Positions 44,045 through 56,071 of a DNA stretch of 64,000 nucleotides are shown here, in pieces. How positions within the stretch are numbered: the first letter of the stretch is position 1; every line of letters begins with the position of its first letter. Source of the DNA: Panulirus ornatus (lineage: Eukaryota > Arthropoda > Malacostraca > Decapoda > Palinuridae); assembly GCF_036320965.1 (NCBI RefSeq), contig NC_092231.1, positions 27,970,699-28,034,698 on the forward strand. The letters run 5' to 3'. A program made the translations under genes and the position numbers. The notes beneath the pieces were generated by a model. The model saw only the letters and a program-made list of their open reading frames with translations. It was not told where the DNA came from and did no database searches.

Positions 44045-44850
44045 ATAAGGCACTTCTCCTGGCCTCATACAAGCCACTTCTCCTGACCTCAAAGAAGCCA
44101 CTTCTCCTGGCCTCATATAAGCTACTTCTCCTGGCCTCAAACAAGCCACTTCTGGTCTCATACAAGCCACTTCTCCTGGCCTCACACAAGCCACTTCTCC
44201 TGGCCTCATACAAGCCACTTCTCCTGGCCTCACACAAGCCACTTCTCCTGGCCTCAAACAAGCCACTTCTCCTGGCCTCATATAAGCTACTTCTCCTGGC
44301 CTCATACAAGCCACTTCTCCTGGCCTCACACAAGCCACTTCTCCTGGCCTCATACAAGCCACTTCTGGCCTCATACAAGCCACTTCTCCTGGCCTCAAAC
44401 AAGCCACTTCTCCTGGCCTCATACAAGCCACTTCTTCTGGCCTCACACAAGCCACTTCTCCTGGCCTCATACAAGCCACTTCTCCTGGCCTCACACAAGC
44501 CACTTCTCCTGGCCTCAAACAAGCCACTTCTCCTGGCCTCATATAAGCTACTTCTCCTGGCATCATACAAGCCACTTCTCCTGGCCTCACACAAGCCACT
44601 TCTCCTGGCCTCATATAAGCTACTTCTCCTGGCCTCATACAAGCCACTTCTCCTGGCCTCACACAAGCCACTTCTCCTGGCCTCATATAAGCCACTTCTC
44701 CTGGCCTCATTCATATAAGCCACTTCTCCTGTCCTCATATAAGCCACTTCTCCTGGCCTCATACAAGCCACTTCTTCTGGCCTCATACAAGCCACTTCTC
44801 CTGGCCTCACACAAGCCACTTCTCCTGGCCTCACACAAGCCACTTCCCCC
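44045..44850. repeat. 24-bp minisatellite, about 33 copies
   Basis: The unit is AAGCCACTTCTCCTGGCCTC plus ATAC, CACAC, AAAC or ATAT. A block of mixed variants recurs, suggesting segmental duplication inside the array. Both strands are open (278 and 227 codons) from the multiple-of-3 period. Confidence 0.97.
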
Positions 44851-45190
44851 GGCCTCCTCCTCACGTATCTAAGTACTCGTGTGTGGTGAGCGGTACTCTC
44901 CCATCGTCTGAATCCATTTCTGACTGACTGACAAACCTTAATAGTCCCAGCCTAGTTTGGGTCTGGCCTTAACTGTACGCTACATCAATCTTCAGTATTC
45001 TGCTCACACTCTCATGATGACGTACATCCTCACTCAAAGTTTACAGCCCTGTCTTCTTATATGAGCAGCTTAATGACCCGCCACAGGCTTAGGAAACAAG
45101 AATAAACATATCCAGAAGAAAACTTGTGAGTTGTTGACAGCCGCGTGAAGTGGCAAAGTGAGTTAATAGTTAACCTCCTTTACTGACTTT
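44851..45190. other. Unique sequence, nothing recognised
   Basis: No motif or repeat was seen. Confidence 0.5.
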
Positions 45191-45194
45191 TCCT

Positions 45195-46770
45195 TTCGAC
45201 TTGACTCACATTATGAGTGACTCACAATATGATCATCTTGACTCGCATTATGAGTGACTCACAATATCCTCTGGTCATAATCTTTATATAAATGATCATC
45301 TTGACTAACATTATGAGTGACTCACAATATGATCATTTTGACTCACATTATGAGTGACTCACAATATCCTCTGGTCATAATCTTTATATAAATGATCATC
45401 TTGACTCACATTATGAGTGACTCACAATATCCTCTGGTCATAATATTTATATAAATGATCATCTTGACTCACATTATGAGTGACTCACAATATCCTCTGG
45501 TCATAATTTTATATAAATGATCATCTGACTAACATTAGGAGTGACTCACAAATATGATCATTTTGACTACATTATGAGTGACTCACAATATCCTCTGGTC
45601 ATAATCTTTATATAAATGATCATCTTGACTCACATTATGAGTGACTCACAATATCCTCTGTCATAATCTTATATAATGATCATCTTGACTCACATTATGA
45701 GTGACCACAATATCCTCTGGTCATAATCTTTAGATAAAATGATCATCTTGACTAACATTGAGCGAGCGACTCACAATATGATCATTTTGACTCACATTAT
45801 GAGTGACTCACAATATCCTCTTGTCATAATCTTTATATAGATACATGATCTCTTGACTCACATTATGAGTGACTCACTATATCCTCTGGTCATAATCTTT
45901 ATATAAATGATTCATCTTGACCTCACATTATGAGTGACTCACAATATCCTCTGGGTCATAATCTTTATATAAATGATCATCTTGACTAACATTATGAGTG
46001 ACTCACAATATGATCATTTTGACTCACATTATGAGTGACTCACAATATCCTCTGGTCATAATCTTTATATAAATGATCATCTTGACTAACATTATGAGTG
46101 ACTCACAATATGATCATTTTGACTCACATTATGAGTGACTCACAATATCCTCTGGTCATAATCTTTATATAAATGATCATCTTGACTCACATTATGAGTG
46201 ACTCACAATATCCTCTGGTCATAATCTTTATATAAATGATCATCTTGACTCACATTATGAGTGACTCACAATATCCTCTGGTCATAATCTTTATATAAAT
46301 GATCATCTTGACTAACATTATGAGTGACTCACAATATGATCATTTTGACTCACATTATGAGTGACTCACAATATCCTCTGGTCATAATCTTTATATAAAT
46401 GATCATCTTGACTAACATTATGAGTGACTCACAATATGATCATTTTGACTCACATTATGAGTGACTCACAATATGATCATCTTGACTCACATTATGAGTG
46501 ACTCACAATATCCTCTGGTCATAATCTTTATATAAATGATCATCTTGACTAACATTATGAGTGACTCACAATATGATCATTTTGACTCACATTATGAGTG
46601 ACTCACAATATCCTCTGGTCATAATCTTTATATAAATGATCATCTTGACTCACATTATGAGTGACTCACAATATCCTCTGGTCATAATCTTTATATAAAT
46701 GATCATCTTGACTCACATTATGAGTGACTCACAATATCCTCTGGTCATAATCTTTATATAAATGATCATC
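45195..46770. repeat. Composite 63/37-bp satellite, about 1.6 kb
   Basis: The 63-bp unit begins GATCATCTTGACTCACATTA, includes TGAGTGACTCACAATATCC and ends AATCTTTATATAAAT. A 37-bp form lacks the last 26 bases. Each carries TGACTCA twice. The stretch 45480-45960 has many single-base losses and gains. Confidence 0.97.
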
Positions 46771-46924
46771 TACGATCGTTTACCTCACTAAACATGCCAT
46801 CACTTGTGATGGAGTTCACCTGAGGTACAGTACCAGGTCTTCCTCACACCTCCTGCTCTCCCGGGGTGTCTCACCCTGACATAATGGACCTCACCACAAC
46901 CTCCTCCCACAAGGGCTTGGAGCT

Positions 46925-47404
<480 letters not shown>

Positions 47405-47407
47405 CAG

Positions 47408-47602
47408 CTTGACACTTGGACACTACGCCTGGACTGGACCAACCATCTTCACACACGAGCGTGTCTGTCTACCTCCACATCAACTGGAAACCTTTCCTTC
47501 ACCAGTGAACTGGTCATGGTCTGTGGTGAGGCCTGTGTCCAGCCAGGCTACGGTCGCCTAGGTGGAAATAATGTGACATATTCCCAGGCCATCGACCAGT
47601 GA
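47408..47602 (+). CDS. Candidate terminal exon adjoining a minisatellite
   Basis: The frame after ACACTCCAG reads LDTWTLRLDWTNHLHTRACL, then LVMVCGEACVQPGYGRLGGN, and ends SQAIDQ at TGA. The last codons overlap the first unit of the 33-bp array. The acceptor is preceded by (CA)n, not pyrimidines. Weak case. Confidence 0.18.
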   Translation, partial: LDTWTLRLDWTNHLHTRACLSTSTSTGNLSFTSELVMVCGEACVQPGYGRLGGNNVTYSQAIDQ

Positions 47603-47888
47603 TGTTGTGACCCAGCTGACCACACCGACCGGTGATGTTGTGACCCAGCTGACCACACCGACCGGTGATGTTGTGACCCAGCTGACCACACTGACCGGTG
47701 ATGTTGTGACCCAGCTGACCACACCGACCGGTGATGTTGTGACCCAGCTGACCACACCGACCGGTGATGTTGTGACCCAGCTGACCACACCGACCGGTGA
47801 TGTTGTGACCCAGCTGACCACACCGACCGGTGATGTTGTGACCCAGCTGACCACACTGACCGGTGATGTTGTGACCCAGCTGACCACA
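47603..47888. repeat. 33-bp minisatellite, about 9 copies
   Basis: The unit is GACCGGTGATGTTGTGACCC then AGCTGACCACACC. The copies are nearly identical. Open on both strands (11-residue repeat VVTQLTTPTGD). (GT)n follows at 47891-47920. Confidence 0.97.
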
Positions 47889-47889
47889 G

Positions 47890-47924
<35 letters not shown>

Positions 47925-48114
47925 CACCTACTGGACCCATATTCTTTGCCTTGCATTTCTATCACAAACCTACATTTCTCTATTGTCATCATACTCATTT
48001 TAGGATTCCATAAATACGAAATATTTTTCAAATTTTTTTAACCTTTTTATTTTTGACATTTTCTTGTGGTCTCCTCTGGGTGAGTAGTTCCTCCTTGTGT
48101 TAAAGAATTAATGA

Positions 48115-48475
48115 GCCTCAGACTCCTCAGTCCACTGTTACATAGCCTCAGACTCCTCCAGTCCACTGTTACATAGCCTCAGACTCCTCCAGTGCACTGT
48201 TACACAACCTCAGACTCCTCCAGTCTACTGTTACATAGTCTTAGACACCTCCAGTCCACTGTTACATAGCCTCAGACTCCTCCAGTGCACTGCTACACAA
48301 CCTCAGACTCCTCCAGTCTACTGTTACATAGTCTTTGACACCTCCAGTCCACTGTTACATAGCCTCAGACTCCTCCAGTGCACTGTTACATAGTCTTAGA
48401 CACCTCCAGTCCACTGTTACATAGCCTCAGACTCCTCCAGTCTACTGTTACACAGAATCAGACACCTCCAGTCCA
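48115..48475. repeat. 31-bp minisatellite, about 12 copies
   Basis: The unit is AGCCTCAGACTCCTCCAGTC then CACTGTTACAT. Two variants (TAGTCTTAGACACC, CACAACCTCAG) alternate. Confidence 0.96.
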
Positions 48476-48784
48476 CAAAGGAACATCAGGGTTGGAATCA
48501 TGTCTCTCCCTGACCCCCCGTCGTCCCCTGGGGCAAGTCTTGGACTGTTTCCCCCACTGCAACTCCAGTTCCTTTCGTCCAGGTACAGTTTTTTTTTTTT
48601 TTTTTTGGTCGTCCCTCACCGTTACAGTCTCTCGTAAGGAGTCCAAACTGGTGACGCATTTCCTGCTTTCGGCCTGACATGTGTGACGCACATCTTCCAG
48701 AGTGTCTTGCCCCAGTACTCACAGTCGATCTTCACCTTGGCTAAGGTCCACGTAGCCTCCCCCGCATCCCCTCCACCCACGGGA

Positions 48785-49105
48785 AACATCCTACGTTATC
48801 ATGGGTGACCCTGGGACCCTCTCGTGGGTGGAGACCTCTACTGGTGGTCAGGGGAAGGTCAGGTTCCCTGCTCCCGACCGTCATCATTTGTCGTACAGGA
48901 ATTTCCATTAGCCATTCCTCTGACCACCGCTGGGGCGTGTCCAGATCGCCTTGTAGGCTGTCGCAAAGACGGATGACCCGACTGTTCTCACGAGTCTGCC
49001 ATCATATCTACTCGACCCTGTCTGGCGAGTCATTTACATAGAGCAGGAATAACAGCGGCTCCAGAGAAGAGCCTTGTGGCACGCCACTGGTAACTTCTTT
49101 TGTGT
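48785..49105 (-). pseudogene. Jockey/CR1-superfamily reverse transcriptase fragment
   Basis: The minus strand reads SGVPQGSSLEPLLFLLYVND, then SPDRVE (49020-49100). After a frame change it reads LCDSLQGDLDTPQRWSEEWL, MEIPVRQMMTVGSREPDLPL and TTSRGLHP. This is the PQGSVLGPLLF block and the 'LQ.DLD..W...WLM.F' block of non-LTR reverse transcriptases. G in LGP is E here, and the FADD region is lost (YDGRLV), so it is inactive. A (GT)n block (49120-49200) lies just 5' of it. This looks like a different subfamily from the KFE-type CR1 copies. Confidence 0.72.
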
Positions 49106-49119
49106 TTGTGTGCGTGCAT

Positions 49120-49121
49120 GC

Positions 49122-49190
<69 letters not shown>

Positions 49191-49225
49191 TGTGTGTGTG
49201 TGTCTGTGTGTGCGTGTGTGTGTAC
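49120..49225. repeat. (GT)n microsatellite
   Basis: About 40 GT units with CTGTG interruptions at the right. Confidence 0.96.
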
Positions 49226-49309
49226 GAACGTGAGAGTGCATGAGTGTACATGTGCGAGTGTGTTTCTTGTGCGCGCGTGAACTTCTCTCTCTCTCTCTCT
49301 TTTTCACCT

Positions 49310-50769
49310 GTACAAGTTACTCGAACTGAACATCTATAATCATGGCGATGTACATCATGACAATACCTTCTGATAAGCGAGGCAGGTAATATGAAGAAGA
49401 ATAAGATGGCAAACTGGGTAAGGAACATCGTACGGCAAAGTTTCTTGCATTTCCACCAGCATGCCGCAATGACAGGCAAAGTATAGACGTGAGAAGATTG
49501 AGGATGCTACAAATTATAGACTCCAGAAAATTGAGGTTCGCAAAGTCACACAATAAAACCATTAAGTAGGAAGGTAAGGAGGGTCAAGAACCGGCGGCAC
49601 AGGATCCAACACTCTTTAGTATTCCTGAGGCAAGAGAGGTCTTCCCCGAGGGCATGAGACGATCACAGTTGCTCAATTTGGGGGGTTCGCAGGGCGACAC
49701 TACCGGGTACGTAATCAAGAAAAATGGCAGATCATGTGCACACGTGACACAAACGAGATCTTATCTTAAACACTCATAAAAGCAGTAATAGATTATTAAG
49801 ACAATGATGAGTATCATTTCTCCCCGGGGTAAGTGGAGGTAAGAGGTGCGTCCGCTATTTTACGAGCGGCTCGATGGCCAGTAATTCGTAAGCCAAGCCG
49901 GCACGACCAGTGGGAGGGAGGCTCCACACACCAGCCACTCCAGCGGCGTCAGGGAACATCCGATGCTACTGAGGGAGTAAGTCTGCTGACTGTGTGATCA
50001 AGGGGAGCACCACACGCCACCTCCGCCGGTAGCACCCACCACTACAGTCACACTGGGGCAACATCTCTATTGTGGTCGCTACACTGACGTGTTCAGATAA
50101 GACCTGCCACCAGAGGCACCTGCTGGTGCTGGTGTGGGTCTCTGAATGATCACGTTGGCTGCTGCAGCCTCCACTGGCCAGACGCTCCCTGCGTCTCCAC
50201 CCGGTCACGACTCGAGGACTTACTTGCCTCTCGCGTCACGATCCTCGCCCAGGCCAGCCCGCCCGCCCAACATCGTATGTTCCTCCAAAAAACCAATTTT
50301 GCCTAAACAGTCAGGGCCCAGCGAACGAGGAGTTACAGCCACGTGGGTCACAAACCTGGTTTGACTGAGATGGGTTAGGCCAGACGAGGCTGGGTGCAGC
50401 TGGGTAAGACTAGGTTCAGTTAAACAAAGTAGCGTCAACTTCAACTGAGGTGGTCAGTCACATGTAAACTTGGGTCATGCTACGGTGACTCTACTGGTCT
50501 GCCGTGGTTACCTCTACTGATGACCACCTTAGGTTTACATGACACAGGTCACGGGAAGGGATGCTGGGTCTGGCTTGGTCAGGTTAACGTGGGTTAGGTT
50601 ATGTGGGGTTCCAGTAGGTTAGGTTATGATGGTAGGCGGTAATGGATGTCTTATTCTCACGTGACGCTCCAGTTCAGTGGGTAAAGTGAAAAAGTAAACA
50701 TTTTTATAAGTGTGGAGCATCATGTGTTCCTGGAACACACTGGTCATATGCTGATGATGTAACAAAAAT
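49310..50769. other. Unique sequence with one weak exon candidate
   Basis: A minus-strand stretch 50224-50444 opens at ATG (MKLTLLCLTEPSLTQLHPAS), contains CLGKIGFLEEHTMLGGRAGL and reaches a perfect donor GGCAA/GTAAGT. It could be a first coding exon. The plus strand is also open (50146-50364). From 50445 to 50769 there is loose GGTTAGGTTA-like sequence. Nothing else was seen. Confidence 0.25.
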
Positions 50770-51029
50770 GCATGCACGGTGGCCGGCTACAACACTCGGT
50801 TATCTCCGTAACAGAGTCAAAAGTGATGTGTCAAGGTTACAAATGTGAAGTTACAGACATGCTACTAGGCATCCCTCAAGATGGAGTACTTAGCCCCACC
50901 TTGTTCACTGTTCTGGTCAATGCATTACTGAAATCAACTCCACAAAGTCCCCAGGAATATCACTATCAATCATGTCCATGATATTCTTGTAAACACCAAA
51001 ACATATCGTGAAATGCAGACCGAAATTAA

Positions 51030-51074
<45 letters not shown>

Positions 51075-52370
51075 GCCTGTGAAAGTCTCAACTTTATCAT
51101 TTCTGCAGAGCAAACCCAGGTCTTCAACAAACAAATTAAAGACGGCAGGATCGGACCATCTAAACTGTAAACTGATGAAAAACCCATTGACTATGTCTCC
51201 TCCTGTGAGTACCTGGGTCGTCTCAGTTCCATGTGCAGCAGCTCGTTTGAAAAATAAACTAAATCGACAATGAAGAGATACACTGTGAGATCGTAGTGCT
51301 GTTGTAAGGCACAATCCTAATTGTGATGCATACATAAGAACTGTTAAAATGATGTAACTTGACTTCCAGCAGATTACCACGTACCAGATTCAGTTCTGCA
51401 TAACAGCAAAAATTCAAAATGAAGCCTTGAGAATCATACATGGTTGGCCCGAATTCCACTAAAGTACTCAACATGTACACAGAACTTGGTATATCGGGCA
51501 CTGAGGACACAATACTTGATATCCATCTTATGATAAGACTGGAGCTTCTGCCTGGTGATCCAGATCGAGAGTCTGCCACTGGGAGGGCAGGCAGTGCTGC
51601 CATTGTGATCAAGCCCAATGGTAACAGATGCGAGAAAAATGTCAGAATAAACAAGTGAGCATCTACTGTACAAACTGAACTGTCCGCCATACTCATCGCT
51701 CTTGAGGTGGTAGTAATCACTGCCACAGACAGTGTAATTATCTCTGATTCTTTATCTTCACTTAACACCCGGAGATCAGAATGTAACATGCTGGTCCCTG
51801 AAGCCAGACACAAATACTCAGACATTATTGCTCAAGGGATTCAAATCAAATTGTTATGGATTCCCTCTCATACAGGCCTCTGTGAGCATGACGAAGCTGA
51901 TGATTTGGCCAAACTTGCACTTGGTAAAGGTGATGTTGAAAACAACATTGGGTTGTTCATCAAAAGCCTCAAAACTGTAATTAGAACAGAACTAATTAAC
52001 CTCCTTGAAGCACGAAGACGAGTTCAGATAAGCACAAATAGAAACATTTTCCATCACAGTGAGATGTGTAAAGTCCAACATGTATATGGAGGAAGTAATA
52101 ATAAGATTACATGATGTTGTAACTGCCAGACTAAGGCTAGGCTATACGTACTACTGGCGCTTTCGTCTAACTGGAGATGTTAATCATGTAAAGTTGGTGG
52201 TCAAAGATCTGGACACAAACTAGAACATTATGTCTCAGAATGTGAAGAAATAGAGCCTTTTAGGGACAGATCTAAACAAACCCTGCAAGAAATGTCACAA
52301 CATCTTATTGTTAATAACAACATACCTGAAATGTTAAGTTTGTATCCACATTTTGCATCTAGTCGGTAAA
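50770..52370 (+). pseudogene. LINE remnant with reverse transcriptase and RNase H
   Basis: Plus-strand order: GIPQDGVLSPTLFTVLVNAL (the PQGGVLSP block, 50870-50930); a (CA)n run at 51034-51070 where the YxDD catalytic block should follow; then CEYLGRLSS-like remnants. QTELSAILIALEVVV, IISDSLSSLNTRRSE and LWIPSHTGLCEHDEADDLAK (51665-51920) are three blocks of a LINE-type RNase H, keeping the E, the D of SDS and the D of ADDLAK. ARLRLGYTYYWRFRLTG follows, then HKLEHYVSECEEIEPFRDRS, a typical C-terminal tail. The first RNase H aspartate (YTDGS) is not visible. Stops and frame changes make it non-functional. Confidence 0.82.
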
Positions 52371-52439
52371 ACTTACCATATGAAACTATGTAATGTATGT
52401 ACTGTAATACGAATTGTAACATCTTATGTAATATCAACC

Positions 52440-52605
52440 CACTGGGGTCTGACTAAGACCCTTTGCGCTACCGCTCACACCGATGCGCATGGGCGGCATG
52501 ATAAACTTAACGTTCGAATCCTGGTCGCGGCAGTCGGTCCACAGTCAGCCCAGCCACTCATCCTTCTCCAGGGGCTGTCGACAAATTGGGTACCTGACTT
52601 AGACT
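52440..52605 (+). mobile_element. tRNA-derived SINE
   Basis: The B-box context ACGTTCGAATCCTGGTCGC is followed by GGCAGTCGGTCCACAGTCAG and CCCAGCCACTCATCC, the same tail as the minus copy at 40150-40315. The 5' head is more diverged. It begins directly at the 3' end of the RNase H LINE remnant. Confidence 0.7.
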
Positions 52606-52635
52606 AGAGTATATCATTCATTATCTATTAATCAT

Positions 52636-52690
52636 ACTTGATCGCTGTTTCCCGCGTTAGCGAGGGAGCGCCAGGAAACAGACGATGGAA
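52636..52690 (-). repeat. Copy of the hairpin-element 3' motif
   Basis: CGCTGTTTCCCGCGTTAGCG followed by AGGGAGCG is the reverse complement of the hairpin element's 3' end. It sits just upstream of the RTE-like tail. Confidence 0.6.
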
Positions 52691-52699
52691 GGTATGCAT

Positions 52700-52975
52700 A
52701 TAATCTTACCTTCCTGCAGAAAGCCGTCATGCACGGGATAGAGTGAAGTGGAACGATGTGGTATATAGGGGGCGACGTGCTGTCAACGGACTGAACCAGG
52801 GCATATGAAGAAGCCGGGTAAAACCACGGGAATGTCTGTGAGGCCTGTCTGTGGTCAGCGGGCTGTGATAATAGTGCATTACACATGACAGCTTGAGAAT
52901 GTAAGTAACCGAATGAGGCCTTTTCTTTGTCTATTCATGGCGCTAACTCACTAACGCAGGTAACGGCGAACAAAT
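52700..52975 (+). pseudogene. RTE-like LINE C-terminal tail and 3' untranslated region
   Basis: The plus strand reads LPAESRHARDRVKW, then DRVKWNDVVYRGRRAVNGL and NQGI, then stop TGA at 52806-52808. This has the form of the C-terminal end of an RTE-type reverse transcriptase that follows the block ending GRPNWRWKDGVKK, seen at 63290-63390. After the stop, about 130 bases of untranslated sequence lead to GGCGCTAACTCACTAACGCA and GGTAACGGCGAA (52940-52972). These match about 24 of 30 bases of the 3' end shared by all hairpin elements. Upstream reverse transcriptase is absent. Confidence 0.65.
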
Positions 52976-53628
52976 CAGAAGCCAGGTGAACAAGGTAATT
53001 TGGAGACCAACCACAGTAGAGAACGACCGACCGTGTGACACTGACTGAAACCTGAGAGAAATCATCAAGACCAACCTTCCCCCGGGTCTCTGTAACACAC
53101 TTTTTCAACCACCCCTGACATGTGCCACAGTCAGCAGTGAGCAGCACTGCTGACACTGAGGCACTGCTGACACTGACGCACTCCTGACACTGACGCACTC
53201 CTCACACTGACAATATTACAGTGTAGGTATCATGTAAGAGACGTGGGGGTTGGTAACGTCACACCTAACAGTGATATTAATATAGGACACAAAACACACG
53301 ACACAGTACCACCCACTACATACTATAGCCTCCGGTCACCATACCCACTGAACATAATACCCACTGGATATAACACCTATCGAACACAGTAACTACGGGA
53401 TACAATGCCCATCGCACAGAATACTCACCGGACACAATGACCATCAACGCAACACCCACCAGATACAATACCCACGGGTCACAGAACCCATGGGGTCACA
53501 GAACCCACGGGTTACAGAACCCAAGGGTCACAATATTCACCGGACACAATACACAACTGGATGAAGGTTCTCTCTATGCAACATAAGGACACGAACATCT
53601 TGGTGCGTCAGTATACACGTACACAGAC
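52976..53628. other. Degenerate short repeats
   Basis: A ~17-bp GCACTCCTGACACTGAC repeat lies at 53150-53215. Loose GGACACAATACCCACC-like units follow at 53330-53565. No gene was seen. Confidence 0.6.
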
Positions 53629-54190
53629 AAACTGGCTGTCCTGTTTAGATGTCAAAATTTCTTCTCTTCTGAACAGTTGCTCCGGTTATACAAGGGATTG
53701 ATTCGTCCTTGTATGGAGTACTGCTCTCACGCCTGGGGTAGTTCTAGCTCTGCATCCTTACTTGACAGAGTTGAGTCGACAGCGGTCTGACTTATAAGCT
53801 GTCCCAGGATAACTTCCAGACTTGACCCTCTTGTCCTACGCTGTAATGTTGGTTCACTCTCCTTTTCTATAGGTATTACTTCTACGCTCCAGTGATGGTT
53901 CACTTTTCCTCTTCTATAGGTATTACGTTGGTTTCTGCTCCCGAGAGCTGGCTGGTTGTGTGCCCCCACCACTAGCTGGACCACGCAATAGTGTGTGGCC
54001 GTTGGCAACGCAACTCAAAGTGGGCCGTTTTGATAACTCCTTCTTTCCCTACACGTCGAAGCTTTGGAACTCTCTACCTTCTCATGTCTTTCCCAACAAC
54101 TATGACCTGGAACATTTCAAAGACAGGTGTTTCACTTCCTCTAAAATTCGTGAGTACTTTCCCTTGTCTTTTCTTTTTCCCCTTTCATAA
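53629..54190 (+). pseudogene. LINE reverse transcriptase C-terminal domain, second lineage
   Basis: The plus strand reads KLAVLFRCQNFFSSEQ, LLRLYKGLIRPCMEYCSHAW and GSSSSASLLDRVEST, then a stop (53790). It continues SCPRITSRLDPLVLRCNVGS, LSFSIGI, YRYYVGFCSRELAGCVPPPL and FFPYTSKLWNSLPSHVFP, then YDLEHFKDRC. This is the complete C-terminal region of a jockey-like LINE (pattern 'LYK..IRPCMEY.S..W ... RLI..P.LTS.L..L..RR.V ... YRYY.G.CS.EL ... SFFPRT..LWN.LP..VFP..Y'). A ~46-bp tandem duplication at about 53851-53942 repeats the GGTTCACT...TATAGGTATTAC segment and breaks the frame. Confidence 0.85.
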
Positions 54191-54961
54191 TTCTCTCTCT
54201 ATTTCAACAGAGACCCGGCCTTGGTGTGGACTTCTGTCCGTGACTGGAGCCTTGAACATAAAAATAATACATGTATGTGAGACAAGATACGGAGGAGAGA
54301 TGAGGGCCCCATATCGTTAGTACATAGAAACACACACACACACACTACCTGCTGGGTTAATACACACGCGTACGGAAAAAACAGACAGTTGCATATGAGT
54401 TAAGTTCAGCGGGCGAGGTAAGGGTCTCCATGTATTCAGTCCTTATATACAGACACAGTACGGGACGGGTCTGCACTACAGCTCTGAAAAGCCTAATTGG
54501 CTTTTCCACTATTCTGGAGAGGCAATGGTTGTCCCCACTATGCTCAGTGAAGGCACGACCACCCGTCTTACATTATACATCAGACGTCCTTTATATTCCT
54601 TCATCCTTCCGAGAAGCATTCATTCAATACTGCTTTAATTCCTTCACTTCCTTCATAACGGAGCAGGTCAGACATGTCTCCATGAAGGAAAATGTGATCA
54701 TCTGTGCAACTCCAAACGACGTGATTCATGTCTCTTCGTAACTACAACGTATCTTCTACTGACGAAGTCATCATTCCGTGATCTGGTACCAGCTGCGGAG
54801 GATAGAGAACTGTGGCTTGTGAGATGTGAGGAGGAGAAACGCTAGATGGGCCGACAACGGTTCCTTTAGTAACAGCACTTTTCCCTCTTGTGACACTGGG
54901 AACTGCCTGATCTATAACCTCGTGTTCCTCATCTGTTGTTTAAGAAACTGTTAATCATCCA
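54191..54961. other. Unique sequence with a 103-codon open frame
   Basis: 54430-54741 (plus) encodes MYSVLIYRHSTGRVCTTALK and ends PNDVIHVSS. It has no recognised motif, no clear promoter, and may be chance. Nothing else was seen. Confidence 0.25.
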
Positions 54962-55730
54962 TTCCCCTTTTACTTCTGTTGTGCGCTATATCAAAGGCTT
55001 TACTTCTGTTGTGCGCTGTATCAAAGGCTTTACTTCTGTTGTGCGCTATATCAAAGGCTTTACTTCTGTTGTGCGCTATATCAAAGGCTTTACTTCTGTT
55101 GTGCGCAGTATCAAAGGCTTTACTTCTGTTGTGCGCTGTATCAAAGGCTTTACTTCTGTTGTGCGCTATATCAAAGGCTTTACTTCTGTTGTGCGCTGTA
55201 TCAAAGGCTTTACTTCTGTTGTGCGCTTTATCAAAGGCTTTACTTCTGTTGTGCGCTATGTCAAAGGCTTTACTTCTGTTGTGCGCTATATCAAAGGCTT
55301 TACTTCTGTTGTGCGCAGTATCAAAGGCTTTACTTCTGTTGTGCGCTGTATCAAAGGCTTTACTTCTGTTGTGCGCTGTATCAAAGGCTTTACTTCTGTT
55401 GTGCGCTATATCAAAGGCTTTACTTCTGTTGTGCGCTGTATCAAAGGCTTTACTTCTGTTGTGCGCTTTATCAAAGGCTTTACTTCTGTTGTGCGCTATG
55501 TCAAAGGCTTTACTTCTGTTGTGCGCTATGTCAAAGGCTTTACATCTGTTGTGCGCAGTATTCAAAGGCTTTACTTCTGTTGTGCGCAGTATCAAAGGCT
55601 TTACTTCTGTTGTGCGCAGTATTAAAGGCTTTACTTCTGTTGTGCGCAGTATCAAAGGCTTTACTTCTGTTGTGCGCAGTATTAAAGGCTTTACTTCTGT
55701 TGTGCGTTGTATTAAACACTCTTATTAGGT
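54962..55730. repeat. 30-bp minisatellite, about 25 copies, with 7-8-unit higher-order pattern
   Basis: The unit is GGCTTTACTTCTGTTGTGCG then CTATATCAAA. The four bases before TCAAA vary. The order AGTA, TGTA, TATA, TGTA, TTTA, TATG recurs (seven then eight units), so the array partly grew by block duplication. The 229-249-codon frames are read-through. Confidence 0.98.
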
Positions 55731-55834
55731 CTGTGTACGTGGTGCCCGCATTTTGTTGGTTCTCCAGCGGCTCACTGTAATGTTCAGACAACTTAATAAG
55801 GCGTGACCTTCCGGCCTTACAACCATGATGTCTG

Positions 55835-56035
55835 GGTCATGTTGTCCTGGGTCATGTTGTCCTAAGTCATATTGTCTTGGATCGTGTTGTCCCCGGGTCA
55901 TGTTGTCTTGGATCGTGTTGTCCCCGAGTCATGTTGTCCTAAGTCTTATGTCTTGAGTAATATTGTCCTGGGTCATGTTGTCCTAAGTCTTATTGTCCTG
56001 GGTCGTGTTGTCCTAGGTCATACTGTCCGAGGTCA
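55835..56035. repeat. 16-17-bp minisatellite, about 12 copies
   Basis: Unit GGGTCATGTTGTCCTG, with GATCGTG, AAGTCTT and CCGAG variants. Confidence 0.9.
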
Positions 56036-56071
56036 TGTACATTACTCAGGTCCATGTCAACAGGAGCGACA

